Assembly (NCBI GenBank): GCA_034659015.1
Contig: JAYEGL010000002.1
Span: 310,001 to 374,000, forward strand
From: Maricaulis sp034659015
GTDB taxonomy: Bacteria > Pseudomonadota > Alphaproteobacteria > Caulobacterales > Maricaulaceae
Length of the DNA: 64,000 nt
Direction: 5' to 3'
Part shown: positions 54,615 through 63,750 of the stretch, piece after piece
How positions within the stretch are numbered: the stretch's first letter is position 1
Layout: the number at the start of each line of letters is the position of its first letter
Translations under genes and position numbers: made by a program
Notes under the pieces: generated by a model
The model's database searches: none
Told to the model about the DNA's origin: nothing
What the model saw: the letters and a program-made list of their open reading frames with translations, nothing else

Positions 54615-55349
54615 ATGAGAGACCTGTTCGCCGCGTCCGCGATCGTGGTCGCGACCGTTTTCACCTTGCCCGCCCATGCCCAGACAGGGGAGCCGGACGA
54701 GCTGTACGCTTTCGAGGCGGCGCTCGACCGGGCCGTGCCCCGGGACAGCGATGAGGACTGGCGCTTCACGCTGACCTTTTCCGGCGCCGAGGGCGAGCTG
54801 GTTGCCCGGTTCGACGGCGCGCAGGCCGAGACGGAACGCTGGCAGCTGGTCTCGCCGGCCCAGGCCGATCTGACCGACGAGCAGCGCGAAATCTGGGAGG
54901 ACATCGTCACGCGGCGTGCCGAGGCGGAGGCCGACGAGGGCGGCCTTTTCTTTAGCCGCGAGGATGCGCGCTACCAGCCCGGCTCGCTCAGCCTGCACCT
55001 GCAGGATGCGGACGATGTCACCTACCGTTTCGCCCCGGTCCTCGACGCGGACGATGCGGAGGATGCCGCCTTTGCCGAACACCTCAATGGCGAGATCACG
55101 GTCGGCCGGCACGAGCCCGGGGTCCGGCATGTGCGCCTGTGGGCGCCGGAAAGCTTCAAGCCGAATTTCGCCGTCCGCGTAAGCCGTTTCGAGGTGACGC
55201 AGGAGTTTGCCGACCTGGAGGGGCTGCCGGCGCCCGTGATGGTGCGCATGCGCCAGGATATTGCCGGCAATGCGGCTTTCCAGTCCTTCGAGGAAAGCTT
55301 CGAGATCGGCTTTTCCGAGATCGAATATCTCGGCAACCCGGCGCGCTGA
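54615..55349 (+). CDS. Hypothetical secreted protein
   Basis: A 244-residue protein with a signal peptide (MRDLFAASAIVVATVFTLPAHAQ) and an acidic mature part. Features are RFTLTFSGAEGELVARFDG and a repeated alternation of beta strands to the end (FEIGFSEIEYLG). I do not recognise a family. The AGCTCGTC upstream gives a weak ribosome binding site. It stands between the cupin-like gene and DUF1489. Confidence 0.7.
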   Translation: MRDLFAASAIVVATVFTLPAHAQTGEPDELYAFEAALDRAVPRDSDEDWRFTLTFSGAEGELVARFDGAQAETERWQLVSPAQADLTDEQREIWEDIVTRRAEAEADEGGLFFSREDARYQPGSLSLHLQDADDVTYRFAPVLDADDAEDAAFAEHLNGEITVGRHEPGVRHVRLWAPESFKPNFAVRVSRFEVTQEFADLEGLPAPVMVRMRQDIAGNAAFQSFEESFEIGFSEIEYLGNPAR

Positions 55350-55404
55350 TCCGGACGGCGGGCGCGCTTTGACCGCGGGGCTGAGTCGGCCTACCTCTGA
55401 ACGC

Positions 55405-55842
55405 ATGGTCATGCATCTGGTCAAGCTCTGCGTCGGCATCTCCTCGGTGGAAGAGCTGGAGGCGTCCATGGCGCGCACGGCCGCCTCGCGTCGCGCCGCG
55501 GGCGAACCGCCGGTTTCCATACATGTCACCCGCATGACGCCGGCCAGGCGCGACGCGGTCGAGAATGGCGGTTCGCTCTACTGGGTGATCGCCGGTGCCA
55601 TCCAGTGCCGGTCGGAGATCATCTCGCTGGAAACGATCGATGGCGACGACGGCATACGGCGCTGCGGCATCGTCATGTCGACGGAGGTGATCCGGACAGC
55701 CCGCGCACCGCGGCGCCCCTTCCAGGGCTGGCGCTACCTCAAGCCGGAGGATGCGCCGCAGGACCTGCTGGAGGCGGGCAGCGGCGGCGAGGATCTGCCG
55801 CCGGATCTGCGCGCCAGGCTTCTGGAAATCGGCGCCTGGTAG
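55405..55842 (+). CDS. DUF1489 protein
   Basis: A 145-residue protein matching the DUF1489 family (alphaproteobacterial). The start HLVKLCVGISSVEEL, the middle GGSLYWVIAGAIQCRSEI and the end PFQGWRYLKPEDAPQDL are conserved. Function unknown. Start ATG 55405 gives MVMHLVKLCVG, matching the family's MxxHLxKLCVG; the ATG two codons later is possible. Confidence 0.88.
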   Translation: MVMHLVKLCVGISSVEELEASMARTAASRRAAGEPPVSIHVTRMTPARRDAVENGGSLYWVIAGAIQCRSEIISLETIDGDDGIRRCGIVMSTEVIRTARAPRRPFQGWRYLKPEDAPQDLLEAGSGGEDLPPDLRARLLEIGAW

Positions 55843-55845
55843 AGC

Positions 55846-56277
55846 CTAGCGCAGATAGCCGCGCCGCGAGAGAATGAGCGTGATGCCGATCAGAAGCGCT
55901 TCCAGCGGCAGGATGATATAGCCCGGCCGCCCGGAGAAATACGGGTTGGCCAGCAGGGCAAGCCACATCGCGATGTGCAGGACGGCGCCGACGGCCATGA
56001 TCGTCAGGGCCACGCGCCGCCGGCGAAACAGGTGGTAGCCGGCACCGGCAACGCAAACCGTCAGAGCCAGGAACAGGCTGCGCGCGGCGACGCCGGCGGA
56101 CGCGACGATATTGGTGATGTCCAGCCCCAGGATCGGGCCCTGCCAGACATGGAAGCGCACGCCGAGAATCATGCCCAGCCAGATCAGAATATAGCTCGCC
56201 AGCAGGGCCCATATCACGCGCGCGATCCGGTAAAGGGTGCGTGATCGCGCCAGGGCTGGAGCGGCATGAGTGGACAC
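55846..56277 (-). CDS. Hypothetical four-helix membrane protein
   Basis: A 143-residue membrane protein with helices near 20-40, 52-78, 89-110 and 117-136. The segment WLGMILGVRFHVWQGPILGL contains one His and Trp in a loop, and RGYLR ends it. No named family recognised. Stops three bases after the convergent DUF1489 gene. Confidence 0.7.
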   Translation of the reverse strand: MSTHAAPALARSRTLYRIARVIWALLASYILIWLGMILGVRFHVWQGPILGLDITNIVASAGVAARSLFLALTVCVAGAGYHLFRRRRVALTIMAVGAVLHIAMWLALLANPYFSGRPGYIILPLEALLIGITLILSRRGYLR

Positions 56278-56347
56278 GGGCAGGCCTTCGGCTGGAAAGA
56301 CGAAGGCGCCTTGCTAGACCGCGTCGCGATTGTTGGCAGGTGATAAA

Positions 56348-57121
56348 CTATTCAGGCCGATCCGGGTGCCGGATTTCGAAGAGCGCCGGCCAGAGCTTGC
56401 CGGTCACGTAGATCTGCCCCGTGTCGCGGTTCCAGGCGATGCCGTTGGCCACAGCGTCGCGGCTGCGCGCCAGCCCGTCCGGCACGAGATCTGACAGGTC
56501 GATCAGGCCCGTGACTTCGCCGTTGTCCGGATCGATGCGCACGATCATTGCCGACTGCCAGACATTGGCCCAGATCTCGCCATCGACCCATTCCAGCTCG
56601 TTGAGCCGGCGCACCGGGCGTCCGCCGAGCGTGACGTCGATCGTGCCGGCCGGGGAAAAGTCCTGCGGGTCGATACGGCGCAGGCGCGCCGTGCCGTCGG
56701 AGACGATCAGGTGGGTGCCGTCATGGGTGAGGCCCCAGCCTTCGCCCGCGTAGGAAAACGTGCCGATGCGCTCGAAACTCTCCGCATCGAAGACGAAACC
56801 GGTCTGGGACAGCCAGGACAGCATGTAGATCCGGTCGCCCAGCCGGACCGAGCCTTCGCCGAAATAGGGCGGTTCGATCGCGGCCTGCTGCAGCACATTG
56901 CCGGTTTCCAGTTCGACCCGGCGCAGGCCGGAGGTCCCGACCTGGCCCGTGCTCTCGAACAGCTCGCCGTCATGGATGAAAAGGCCCTGGGTGAAGGCGC
57001 CGGTATCATGGGGGTAGGTGGCGACCACCTCCGCTGCATCGCGCGAGAGCGGTGTCTGGGCGAAGCCTTGCGCGGGCAGAAGGGCCAGCGCCGCACAGGC
57101 TAAAAGCAGACGAAAAGACAT
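56348..57121 (-). CDS. Glutaminyl-peptide cyclotransferase (plant-type)
   Basis: A 257-residue secreted protein: a signal peptide (cleavage after GFA-Q) followed by a five-bladed beta-propeller. Family segments are YPHDTGAFTQGLFIHDGELFES, GWGLTHDGTHLIVSDGTA and VRRLNELEWVDGEIWANVW, then DAVANGIAWNRDTGQIYVTGKLW. It forms N-terminal pyroglutamate. This fold type was first defined in papaya. The gene is on the - strand near panC. Confidence 0.9.
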   Translation of the reverse strand: MSFRLLLACAALALLPAQGFAQTPLSRDAAEVVATYPHDTGAFTQGLFIHDGELFESTGQVGTSGLRRVELETGNVLQQAAIEPPYFGEGSVRLGDRIYMLSWLSQTGFVFDAESFERIGTFSYAGEGWGLTHDGTHLIVSDGTARLRRIDPQDFSPAGTIDVTLGGRPVRRLNELEWVDGEIWANVWQSAMIVRIDPDNGEVTGLIDLSDLVPDGLARSRDAVANGIAWNRDTGQIYVTGKLWPALFEIRHPDRPE

Positions 57122-57175
57122 GGTTTCCCCCGGTAACCGATCCGATGCTGCAGCAGCTTACGGGCAAATCGGGCG

Positions 57176-58042
57176 CTAGGAAGGCGCCCGGGCCGCCATA
57201 TTGTCGATCAGCCGGGTCGAACCCAGCCGCACCGCAGCCAGAACGCGGGCATTCCGGTCGATCGGGCCGTCGTCCAGCGGGGCGAGGCTTGCCGCACAAC
57301 GCGCCTCGACATAGTCGACGGCGTCGAACGTCTTCCGGGCTGTCTCCAGCGCGGCCTGCTGCGCCGCGGCACAGGGCGTTCCGGCGGACAGGGCGGCTGC
57401 GAATTCCGCCAGGATGACGTTGAGCCGGCCGGCGCGCTCACGCTCGGCCGGCGACAGGTAGACATTGCGTGAGGACAGGGCGAGCCCGTCGGCCTCGCGG
57501 GCGGTCTCGCCGCCGACGATGTCGACGGGAAAATCGAGATCCTTCACCAGCTGCCGGATCACCAGGAGCTGCTGGTAGTCCTTCTCGCCGAAGACGGCCA
57601 TGTCCGGACGGACCTGGTTGAACAGTTTGGCGACCACGGTGGCGACACCGTCGAAGAAATGCGGCCGCGCCTCGCTCTCCAGGCCCAGCGCCGGGCCTTT
57701 CAGGCTGACGCTGGCGGAATAGCCCTCCGGATACATCACCGCGTCGCTGGGCAGGTAGATCAGGTCGCAGCGCGCGTCCGTCAGCTTTTCCGCATCCTCC
57801 ATCATCGTGCGCGGATAGGCGTCCAGATCCTCGCCCTCGGCGAATTGCCTGGGATTGACAAACACGCTGGCCACCACACGATCGCAATGGGCCTTGGCCA
57901 GGCGGACCAGCGATATATGTCCGTCGTGAAGCGCGCCCATGGTCGGCACGAAGCCGACGCTCAGGCGGTCGTCGCGCCAGGAGCGGACGCGCGCGCGCAG
58001 GGCCGAAACCGTGTTGGCGTGGGGGATTTGGAGGTTGAGCAT
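57176..58042 (-). CDS. panC: Pantothenate synthetase
   Basis: A 288-residue enzyme joining pantoate and beta-alanine with ATP. HIGH-like FVPTMGALHDGHISLV (about residues 30-45), NPRQFAEGEDLDAYPRT, and the KMSKS-like LSSRNVYLS near 184. KDYQQLLVIRQL marks the ATP site. Start ATG 58042, MLNLQIPHANTV; the upstream open extension is not conserved. Divergent from the SPOR lipoprotein gene. Confidence 0.95.
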   Translation of the reverse strand: MLNLQIPHANTVSALRARVRSWRDDRLSVGFVPTMGALHDGHISLVRLAKAHCDRVVASVFVNPRQFAEGEDLDAYPRTMMEDAEKLTDARCDLIYLPSDAVMYPEGYSASVSLKGPALGLESEARPHFFDGVATVVAKLFNQVRPDMAVFGEKDYQQLLVIRQLVKDLDFPVDIVGGETAREADGLALSSRNVYLSPAERERAGRLNVILAEFAAALSAGTPCAAAQQAALETARKTFDAVDYVEARCAASLAPLDDGPIDRNARVLAAVRLGSTRLIDNMAARAPS

Positions 58043-58127
58043 GGTTGTTCCGCAAGACAGGGCTGCCGGGGAGATATCATAAGCCATGACACAGGCAAGC
58101 GAGCCGACTCGCTCTAGATACAATGCC

Positions 58128-58748
58128 ATGAAAATTCTGCCAGCCATTCTGCTCGCCGCGGCTGCGAGTGCCTGTGCCACGACCGGGACGCAGCCCCGTG
58201 CCGATGCGCCCGTCGAGGCCGCCGTGGCCGACACCCAGCCCGCCCGCCTGGCCGATGCGACCGCGCGCGAACTGGCGCATCTCGCCCGGTTCGAGCCGGA
58301 AACGCTCGACCGGGTCTATCCGGAATTGCGGGCGCTGGCCGCTGCCCTGGTCGGCGTCGATGGCGCGATGACGGGGGACGGTCCGGCGCTTCCGCCGGAG
58401 CCGGCGGCCGGGGCGGTGCACGCGCTGCCCGATGCGCCGGACATGAGCGGCGGGGCCAGCCTGATGCATGCCGTCCACCTCGCCTCCTATCGCCGCGAGG
58501 AGACTGCCCGGCGCGGCTGGCTCGAGCTCAAGGCCGGCTATCCGGTGCTGGCTGATCTGGACGCGCGTCTCGAACTCGCCCATATCCCGGGGCAGGGCGA
58601 TTTCCTGCGTCTCAAGGCCGGGCCCTTCGACAGCGGTGCCGCGGCGCTGGAGGCGTGCGGGGCGCTGCGCCCGTCTGGCCAGTATTGCCAGGCGACCGAT
58701 TTCACCGGCCGGACGCTGGGCGATCCGGCGGCGGAAACGGGCGGGTGA
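58128..58748 (+). CDS. Lipoprotein with C-terminal SPOR domain
   Basis: A 206-residue predicted lipoprotein with a lipobox ASAC (Cys18). An Ala/Pro-rich linker leads to a SPOR domain at about 115-195: HAVHLASYRREETARRGWLELK, HIPGQGDFLRLKAGPF and a final Cys. SPOR domains bind denuded peptidoglycan at division sites. Next to mipZ this suits a cell-division role, as an inference only. Start ATG 58128. Confidence 0.8.
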   Translation: MKILPAILLAAAASACATTGTQPRADAPVEAAVADTQPARLADATARELAHLARFEPETLDRVYPELRALAAALVGVDGAMTGDGPALPPEPAAGAVHALPDAPDMSGGASLMHAVHLASYRREETARRGWLELKAGYPVLADLDARLELAHIPGQGDFLRLKAGPFDSGAAALEACGALRPSGQYCQATDFTGRTLGDPAAETGG

Positions 58749-58827
58749 GCGCGCGGGTCGCCGCTACGGGCAACCGTGGCCCGGATCCCGTAGGGGGTGC
58801 CGGTCCGCGGAGGGGAATTGGGTAGTC

Positions 58828-59715
58828 ATGACGAAACATCCGGCCTTCCGTCTGCCGTCGCGCCCGCTCGGACGCGTCCGCGAGGGCGTGAGCGAGGCCC
58901 ATGTCATCGTGGTGGGCAATGAAAAGGGCGGTGCGGGAAAATCCACCGTCGCCATGCATCTGGCCGTGGCGCTGATGCGCATGGGCAAGACGGTCGGGGC
59001 CATGGATCTCGACCTGCGCCAGCGCACCTTCGGCCGCTATCTGGGCAATCGCGAGCAATGGTGCGAGAAGCACGGGCTGGGCCTGCCCCGGCCGGTGGAG
59101 ATTGCCCTGGCGCCATCGACCAAGCGCGATCTCGACCTGGTCGAGCAGGAGGAGACCGACCGTTTCTCCGCCGCGCTGAGCGACCTGAAAACCCAGTGCG
59201 ACTTCATCGTTATCGATGCGCCCGGCGCGGACACGCATTATTCGCGGCTGGCCCATTCCAGTGCCGACACCATCATCACGCCGGTCAATGACAGCTTCAT
59301 CGATTTCGATCTGCTCGCCGAGATCGATCCGGAGAGCTTCGAGGTCGGCAAGCCCAGCCTTTACAGCGAAATGGTCTGGGAATGCCGCAAGCGCAAAGCC
59401 GCGATGCAGAAGAAATCGATCGACTGGGTGGTGATGCGCAACCGCATCTCCATGCTCGACGCGCGCAACAAGCGGCGCGTCGGCGAGGGGCTGAAAATGC
59501 TGTCCCAGCGGATCGGTTTCCGCCTCGCGCCGGGTTTTGCCGAACGCGTGATCTACCGCGAACTCTTCCCGCTGGGGCTGACCCTGCTCGATCTCACCGA
59601 GGACGGGTCGACCGTGACCTTCACCATGAGCCATGTCGCGGCGCGCCAGGAATTGCGCGACCTCTTGATCGTGCTCAAACTGCCCGGCCTTGAAGGCCAG
59701 CCCATCCCGTTCTGA
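58828..59715 (+). CDS. mipZ: Division-site regulator MipZ (ParA-type ATPase)
   Basis: A 295-residue P-loop ATPase. Walker A is GNEKGGAGKSTVAMHL (near 29-44), with DLDLRQRTFGRYLGNR next and FIVIDAPGADTHYSRLAH later. VTPVNDSFIDFDLLAEIDPESFE and KPSLYSEMVWECRKRK match MipZ, as does the end YRELFPLGLTLLDL. MipZ binds ParB at the poles and keeps FtsZ at midcell in dimorphic alphaproteobacteria. An extra 20-residue N-terminus precedes the conserved start. Confidence 0.95.
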   Translation: MTKHPAFRLPSRPLGRVREGVSEAHVIVVGNEKGGAGKSTVAMHLAVALMRMGKTVGAMDLDLRQRTFGRYLGNREQWCEKHGLGLPRPVEIALAPSTKRDLDLVEQEETDRFSAALSDLKTQCDFIVIDAPGADTHYSRLAHSSADTIITPVNDSFIDFDLLAEIDPESFEVGKPSLYSEMVWECRKRKAAMQKKSIDWVVMRNRISMLDARNKRRVGEGLKMLSQRIGFRLAPGFAERVIYRELFPLGLTLLDLTEDGSTVTFTMSHVAARQELRDLLIVLKLPGLEGQPIPF

Positions 59716-59717
59716 CC

Positions 59718-60191
59718 ATGGCTGCTTTTCTGTTCGGATCCCTGCTGCTTGCTGCCTGCCTGGGCACGGCCTGGTGGTTTTCGCGGCAGAAGACCGAGAA
59801 CGCGGCGCGCATGGTGCGCATCATCCTGGGCGGCGGGGCCGTGATTGCCGGCGTGATCATGTCGCTGCGCGGCGCCGTCGTGCTTGGCGGGCCGATCGGC
59901 CTGTTCGGACTGGGCATGCTGGGCCAGGCCTTGAGCCGGTCCCGGCCGGGCGCGCGGCAGGGCAGCAGCCGGCGCGAAGCGCCGCCGGGCCGCGGGTCCG
60001 GCATGAGCCTCGCGGACGCCCGCGAAATCCTCGGCGTGGGGGCCGATGCCGATGCGGACACGATCCGCCAGGCGCACCGGCGTCTGATGAAGAAGCTGCA
60101 CCCCGATACCGGTGAAGGATCCGCCGCCCTGGCCCGGCAGGTCCAGGAAGCCCGCGACAGGCTCCTCGACAATCTCGATGGCAAGACGTGA
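59718..60191 (+). CDS. Membrane-anchored DnaJ-domain protein
   Basis: A 157-residue protein with two N-terminal helices (about 3-21 and 34-52), a basic Ser/Arg/Gly-rich linker, and a C-terminal J domain (about 94-153) including the HPD motif (KKLHPDTG). This is the TIM14/Pam18-like layout common in alphaproteobacteria beside mipZ. It probably stimulates DnaK at the membrane. It begins two bases after mipZ. Confidence 0.88.
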   Translation: MAAFLFGSLLLAACLGTAWWFSRQKTENAARMVRIILGGGAVIAGVIMSLRGAVVLGGPIGLFGLGMLGQALSRSRPGARQGSSRREAPPGRGSGMSLADAREILGVGADADADTIRQAHRRLMKKLHPDTGEGSAALARQVQEARDRLLDNLDGKT

Positions 60192-60202
60192 CGCGCGTCA
60201 CG

Positions 60203-60231
60203 TTGTGATATGCGCCCTGGGGTTGTATGGT
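60203..60231 (+). promoter_or_regulatory. Candidate promoter of the 84-residue gene
   Basis: TTGTGA (60203-60208), 17 bases, TATGGT (60226-60231), 22 bases before the ATG at 60253. The best-looking promoter match among the candidates of this region. Judged by eye. Confidence 0.45.
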
Positions 60232-60252
60232 GCGGCAACCAGGGAGGTGACG

Positions 60253-60507
60253 ATGTCACGCTCGCGACGATCTGGCAGTGACCTGTTCGACGATGCCCCC
60301 GGACGGCCGCTGGTCTGTGGTTTGGAGGCCGAACAGATCTCCCGCCGCCTGCGCCTGCTCAGCGAGGAGGCCCATCGCCTGCGGGTGAACCGGGCGGCCG
60401 TCCTCATCGAGATCGCGGCCCAGATCGTCGAACTGGAAGGGCGCGCGCTGGAAGGCCGTGCCGGCAATACCGGCGAGGCGGCCGGCGCATCGCCCGGGTC
60501 GCGCTGA
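60253..60507 (+). CDS. Hypothetical helical protein, 84 residues
   Basis: An 84-residue protein: a basic start (MSRSRRSGSD), then LEAEQISRRLRLLSEEAHRLRV with two predicted helices carrying Leu/Ile heptads (VLIEIAAQIVELEGRALEGR), and an Ala/Gly-rich tail. It is probably dimeric. No family recognised. Ribosome binding site GGGAGGTGA and a promoter-like sequence precede it. It faces the 108-bp repeat. Confidence 0.7.
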   Translation: MSRSRRSGSDLFDDAPGRPLVCGLEAEQISRRLRLLSEEAHRLRVNRAAVLIEIAAQIVELEGRALEGRAGNTGEAAGASPGSR

Positions 60508-60550
60508 CCCGGTCCCGTCTGCAGGACGCCGGCGTGCCCTAAGAATAATC

Positions 60551-60658
60551 TTAGAGCGTTTTCACTGAATTCAGGGTCAGTAAAAGTGCTCTAACCTCTT
60601 GTTTTGTCGAATTTTCGAATCGCGAAACCGGTGCCCACTTTCGCTGAAAATACTCTAG
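60551..60658. repeat. 108-bp dispersed palindromic repeat, copy B
   Basis: Same length and orientation as copy A (20073-20180), with several substitutions. The edges are TTAGAGCGTTTTCACTGAA and TTTCGCTGAAAATACTCTAG. It lies between convergent genes and ends in the TAG stop codon of dprA, exactly as copy A does for its neighbour. Confidence 0.9.
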
Positions 60659-61827
60659 ACCCGCTGGATCAGCCCGCCCTGCAACACGGCGACCGAACCG
60701 TTCAGCTGCAATTCCAGCAGGGCGGCCTGAACCTGCCCGACCGGAAGGCCCGACTGCCGTGCCAGCTCGTCGGCCGAGACGGGAACCGGCGACAGCAGCC
60801 TTTCCAGCCGCGCCACGGGATCCAGCTCGCCGGACGCGTCCGGCGAGGGAGCGGCGTCTGCGGCATCGTCCTCGCTGCGCTCCGTCTCCGACCAGATCCA
60901 GCCGGGATCGTCGCCGGGCAGGGCGGACGGTTCGGCCAGGCCGGCGCGGGGCGGCAGGGTGCGAGCTTCGGACAGGATCGCGACGACATCCTCGGCGCTC
61001 TCGATCAGGTGGGCGCCGTCGCGTAGCAGCTGGTTGGAGCCGCGGGCACGCGGATCGATGGGCGAGCCGGGCACGGCCATCACTTCGCGCCCCTGTTCGG
61101 CGGCGAAACGGGCCGAGATCAGCGAACCCGAGCGCAGCGCCGCCTCGACTACTAGCGTGCCCAGCGAAAGGCCGGAAATCAGCCGGTTGCGGCGCGGAAA
61201 GTCCCGGGCGGTGGGGATGCAGCCCAGCGGCCGTTCGGAGACCAGCAGACCCGTCCCGGCAATGGCGTGGTGAAGATCGGCGTGTTCGGGCGGGTAGATG
61301 TGGTCGATCCCGCCGGCCACGACCGCGATCGTGCCGGCTTCCAGCGCGCCGGCATGGGCCGCGCCGTCGATGCCGCGGGCCAGGCCGGACACCACGACGA
61401 TCTCCTCGCCGCCCAGTGCATGGGCAAGCTCGCGGGCCAGGCGGAGGCCGGCCGCCGACGCGTTGCGGGCGCCGACCATGGCACAGGCCGGCCGCTCGAA
61501 CAGGCTGATATCGCCCTTGACGATAAGGGCGGGCGGCGGCGCGGGAATGGCCGCGAGCAAGGCCGGAAAGTCCGGCTCCAGCGCCGTCATGAGGCGCGCA
61601 CCCGCCCGCTCGACGGCGTCGAGTTCGGCCTCGACGGCCTCGCGCGAAGGAATGTCGGGCGGGGGTTTTCCGGCCTTGCGGCAACGGGCGGGCAGCGCGT
61701 CCAGGGCCGTTTCCGCATCCGTGTAGCGCTCGATGAGGCGGGCGAAGCCCACGGCGCCGAGCCCGTCCGTGCGCGCCAGGCGCAGCCAGTTCACCCTTTC
61801 GGTGTGGCTGGGCCCGGCCGCGCTCAT
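60655..61827 (-). CDS. dprA: DNA-processing protein DprA
   Basis: A 390-residue DprA/Smf protein, which protects incoming single-stranded DNA and loads RecA in transformation. The Rossmann-type core has ACAMVGARNASAAGLRLAREL, VVVSGLARGIDGAAHAGAL, GGIDHIYPPEH, FPRRNRLISGLSLGTLVVEA. A helical N-terminal domain and a C-terminal winged helix (about 330-390, SADELARQSGLPVGQVQAAL) flank it. Stop codon is supplied by the repeat edge. Overlaps plsY by four bases. Confidence 0.95.
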   Translation of the reverse strand: MSAAGPSHTERVNWLRLARTDGLGAVGFARLIERYTDAETALDALPARCRKAGKPPPDIPSREAVEAELDAVERAGARLMTALEPDFPALLAAIPAPPPALIVKGDISLFERPACAMVGARNASAAGLRLARELAHALGGEEIVVVSGLARGIDGAAHAGALEAGTIAVVAGGIDHIYPPEHADLHHAIAGTGLLVSERPLGCIPTARDFPRRNRLISGLSLGTLVVEAALRSGSLISARFAAEQGREVMAVPGSPIDPRARGSNQLLRDGAHLIESAEDVVAILSEARTLPPRAGLAEPSALPGDDPGWIWSETERSEDDAADAAPSPDASGELDPVARLERLLSPVPVSADELARQSGLPVGQVQAALLELQLNGSVAVLQGGLIQRV

Positions 61828-62456
61828 CCGGCCCCGGACTGTTCTTCTTCAGGCGGTTCGGCGTCCTTCTTGCCGCCGATACGCGGTTCCTCGCCCTTGA
61901 GGAGGCGGGCGATATTGGCGTGGTGCAGCCCGTAGATCAGCACGGTGAGAACGGCCGCCATCACGGCCACGTCGGGCCGGCCGAGCAGCCAGGCGGCGAC
62001 CGGCGCGGCGAGGGCGCCGGCCAGGGCGGAGAGAGAGGAAATGCGGAAGATCGCCGCCATGACCAGCCAGGTTCCGATGACCACGAGCCCGACCGGCCAG
62101 AACACGACAAGCATGGTGCCGATATAGGTCGCCACGCCCTTGCCGCCCTTGAATTTCAGCCAGACGGGGAAGCAATGGCCGATGAAGGCCGCCGCACCCG
62201 CGACCAGGCCGGCGGTGGTTCCCAGCAGCAGGCCGAAGACCGCCGCGGCGATCCCCGCCTTGCCGGCATCGAGCAGCAGCGTGGCGGCCGCCAGGTCCTT
62301 GCGGCCGGTGCGCAGCACATTGGTGGCGCCGATATTGCCCGACCCGATCTCGCGGATATCGCCCAGTCCGGCCAGCCGCGTCAGCACCAGTCCGAAGGGG
62401 ATGGAGCCGAAGAGATAGCCGCCCAGGGCCGCGATTGCGAGATAGAGAGGTTGCAT
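61824..62456 (-). CDS. plsY: Glycerol-3-phosphate acyltransferase PlsY
   Basis: A 210-residue membrane acyltransferase using acyl-phosphate. Motif 1 GSGNIGATNVLRTG (near 37-50), motif 2 KFKGGKGVATYIG, and several helices match PlsY. An acidic and lysine-containing tail ends it. It lies between pyrC-like and dprA, a common alphaproteobacterial order. Confidence 0.95.
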   Translation of the reverse strand: MQPLYLAIAALGGYLFGSIPFGLVLTRLAGLGDIREIGSGNIGATNVLRTGRKDLAAATLLLDAGKAGIAAAVFGLLLGTTAGLVAGAAAFIGHCFPVWLKFKGGKGVATYIGTMLVVFWPVGLVVIGTWLVMAAIFRISSLSALAGALAAPVAAWLLGRPDVAVMAAVLTVLIYGLHHANIARLLKGEEPRIGGKKDAEPPEEEQSGAG

Positions 62457-62463
62457 GACCGGT

Positions 62464-63750
62464 CTACGCCTTGTGGTTGTATATCGTGACTCCGCCGACG
62501 ATGGTTTGCAAGACCCGGCCCTGGAAACGCCGTCCGGCCCAGGCGCAATTGCCCCGCGCGGAGCGGAAATCGTCCGGATTGCAGACCCAGGGCGTATCGC
62601 CGTCGATCAGGATGAGGTCGGCCGGCGCCCCCTCGGCGATCCGTCCCTGGGGCAGGCCGAGCAGGTCGGCCGGGCCGCAGGTCAGGACGCGCAGGGCGTC
62701 GATCAGGTCGATCTGGCCGTCATGGACGAGGCCCAGCATGGCGCCCAGTGCGGTCTCCAGGCTCATCGTGCCGGCGATGGCGAGGGCAAAGGGTTCGCCC
62801 TTGTCGTCGAAGGGCGTGGGGCGATGATCGGTGACCACGGCATCGATCTCGCCGTCGATCACGGCCTGGACCAGGGCACGGCGATCGGCTTCCGAGCGCA
62901 GCGGCGGGTCCATGCGGAAGGCGCTGTCCAGCCCGCCGCCATCGACCTCGTTGAGGGTGAGATGAGCCACGGCCACGGTCGCGGCGATCTCCTGGTCGCG
63001 GGTGCGGGCATGGCGCAGCGCCTCCAGCCCGTAGGCGGTGGAGAGCCGGTCGATCATCAGCTTGCCGCCGGACAGCTCCGCCAGTGCCGCGTCGCGCTCG
63101 ATGGCGATGCGTTCGGAAATCGCCGGTTCGGCGGGCAGGCCCATGCGGGCCGACCAGTCGCTTTCCAGCGTCACCGTCCCGTCGGACAGGTCCGCATCGG
63201 CCGGGCGGACCGACAGCCAGATGTCGAACTGGCTGGTATAGGCCAGCAGGCGCCGCATGGTGCGGGTGTCGGCAATCGGCCGGTCGCCCTGGCCGGCATA
63301 GACGGCCCCGCCGCGCACCATCAGCCCGATCTCGGCCATCTGTTCGCCGTGAAGGCCCCGGGTGGCGCCGCAGGCGGAGAGCACGTTGATGCCCTGGTGG
63401 GCGAGCCCCCGGTTCATGCCGGCAAACCCGTCCGCCTTGTCCAGCGGCGCGCGGTCGTTGGGCGCCAGCACGATCGTGCCGAAACCGCCCGCCGCCGCGC
63501 CGGCGGTCAGCGTGTCCAGCGTCTCCCCATCCGGGGTGAGGGCCGGTTCCTTGGCGCAGCGCAGGTCGACAAGCGCGGGGGCGAGAATGCGGCCCTGGGC
63601 GTCGACAACCGCGTCGGCCGCGTCGACATCGATCTCGGTGCCGGTCTGGACGATGACGCCGTCCTCGATCAGCACCCCGCCGGGCCCGTCATGGCCGGAA
63701 GCGGGGTCGACGAGGCGGGCATTGATGATGGCCAGGCTTGTCTCGCTCAT
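62464..63750 (-). CDS. Dihydroorotase-like protein lacking metal ligands (PyrC')
   Basis: A 428-residue amidohydrolase of the dihydroorotase family. At the place of the family's DLHVHLREP, it reads VDLRCAKEPAL (residues 61-71), so both zinc histidines are gone. The later family segment TDHAPH is VTDHRPTPFDDKGEP, retaining only the Asp and one His. Elsewhere it resembles the family (GTIVLAPNDRAPLD, GRIAEGAPADLILID). Probably the non-catalytic partner of aspartate carbamoyltransferase. The pyrB stop overlaps its start (ATGA). Confidence 0.9.
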   Translation of the reverse strand: MSETSLAIINARLVDPASGHDGPGGVLIEDGVIVQTGTEIDVDAADAVVDAQGRILAPALVDLRCAKEPALTPDGETLDTLTAGAAAGGFGTIVLAPNDRAPLDKADGFAGMNRGLAHQGINVLSACGATRGLHGEQMAEIGLMVRGGAVYAGQGDRPIADTRTMRRLLAYTSQFDIWLSVRPADADLSDGTVTLESDWSARMGLPAEPAISERIAIERDAALAELSGGKLMIDRLSTAYGLEALRHARTRDQEIAATVAVAHLTLNEVDGGGLDSAFRMDPPLRSEADRRALVQAVIDGEIDAVVTDHRPTPFDDKGEPFALAIAGTMSLETALGAMLGLVHDGQIDLIDALRVLTCGPADLLGLPQGRIAEGAPADLILIDGDTPWVCNPDDFRSARGNCAWAGRRFQGRVLQTIVGGVTIYNHKA

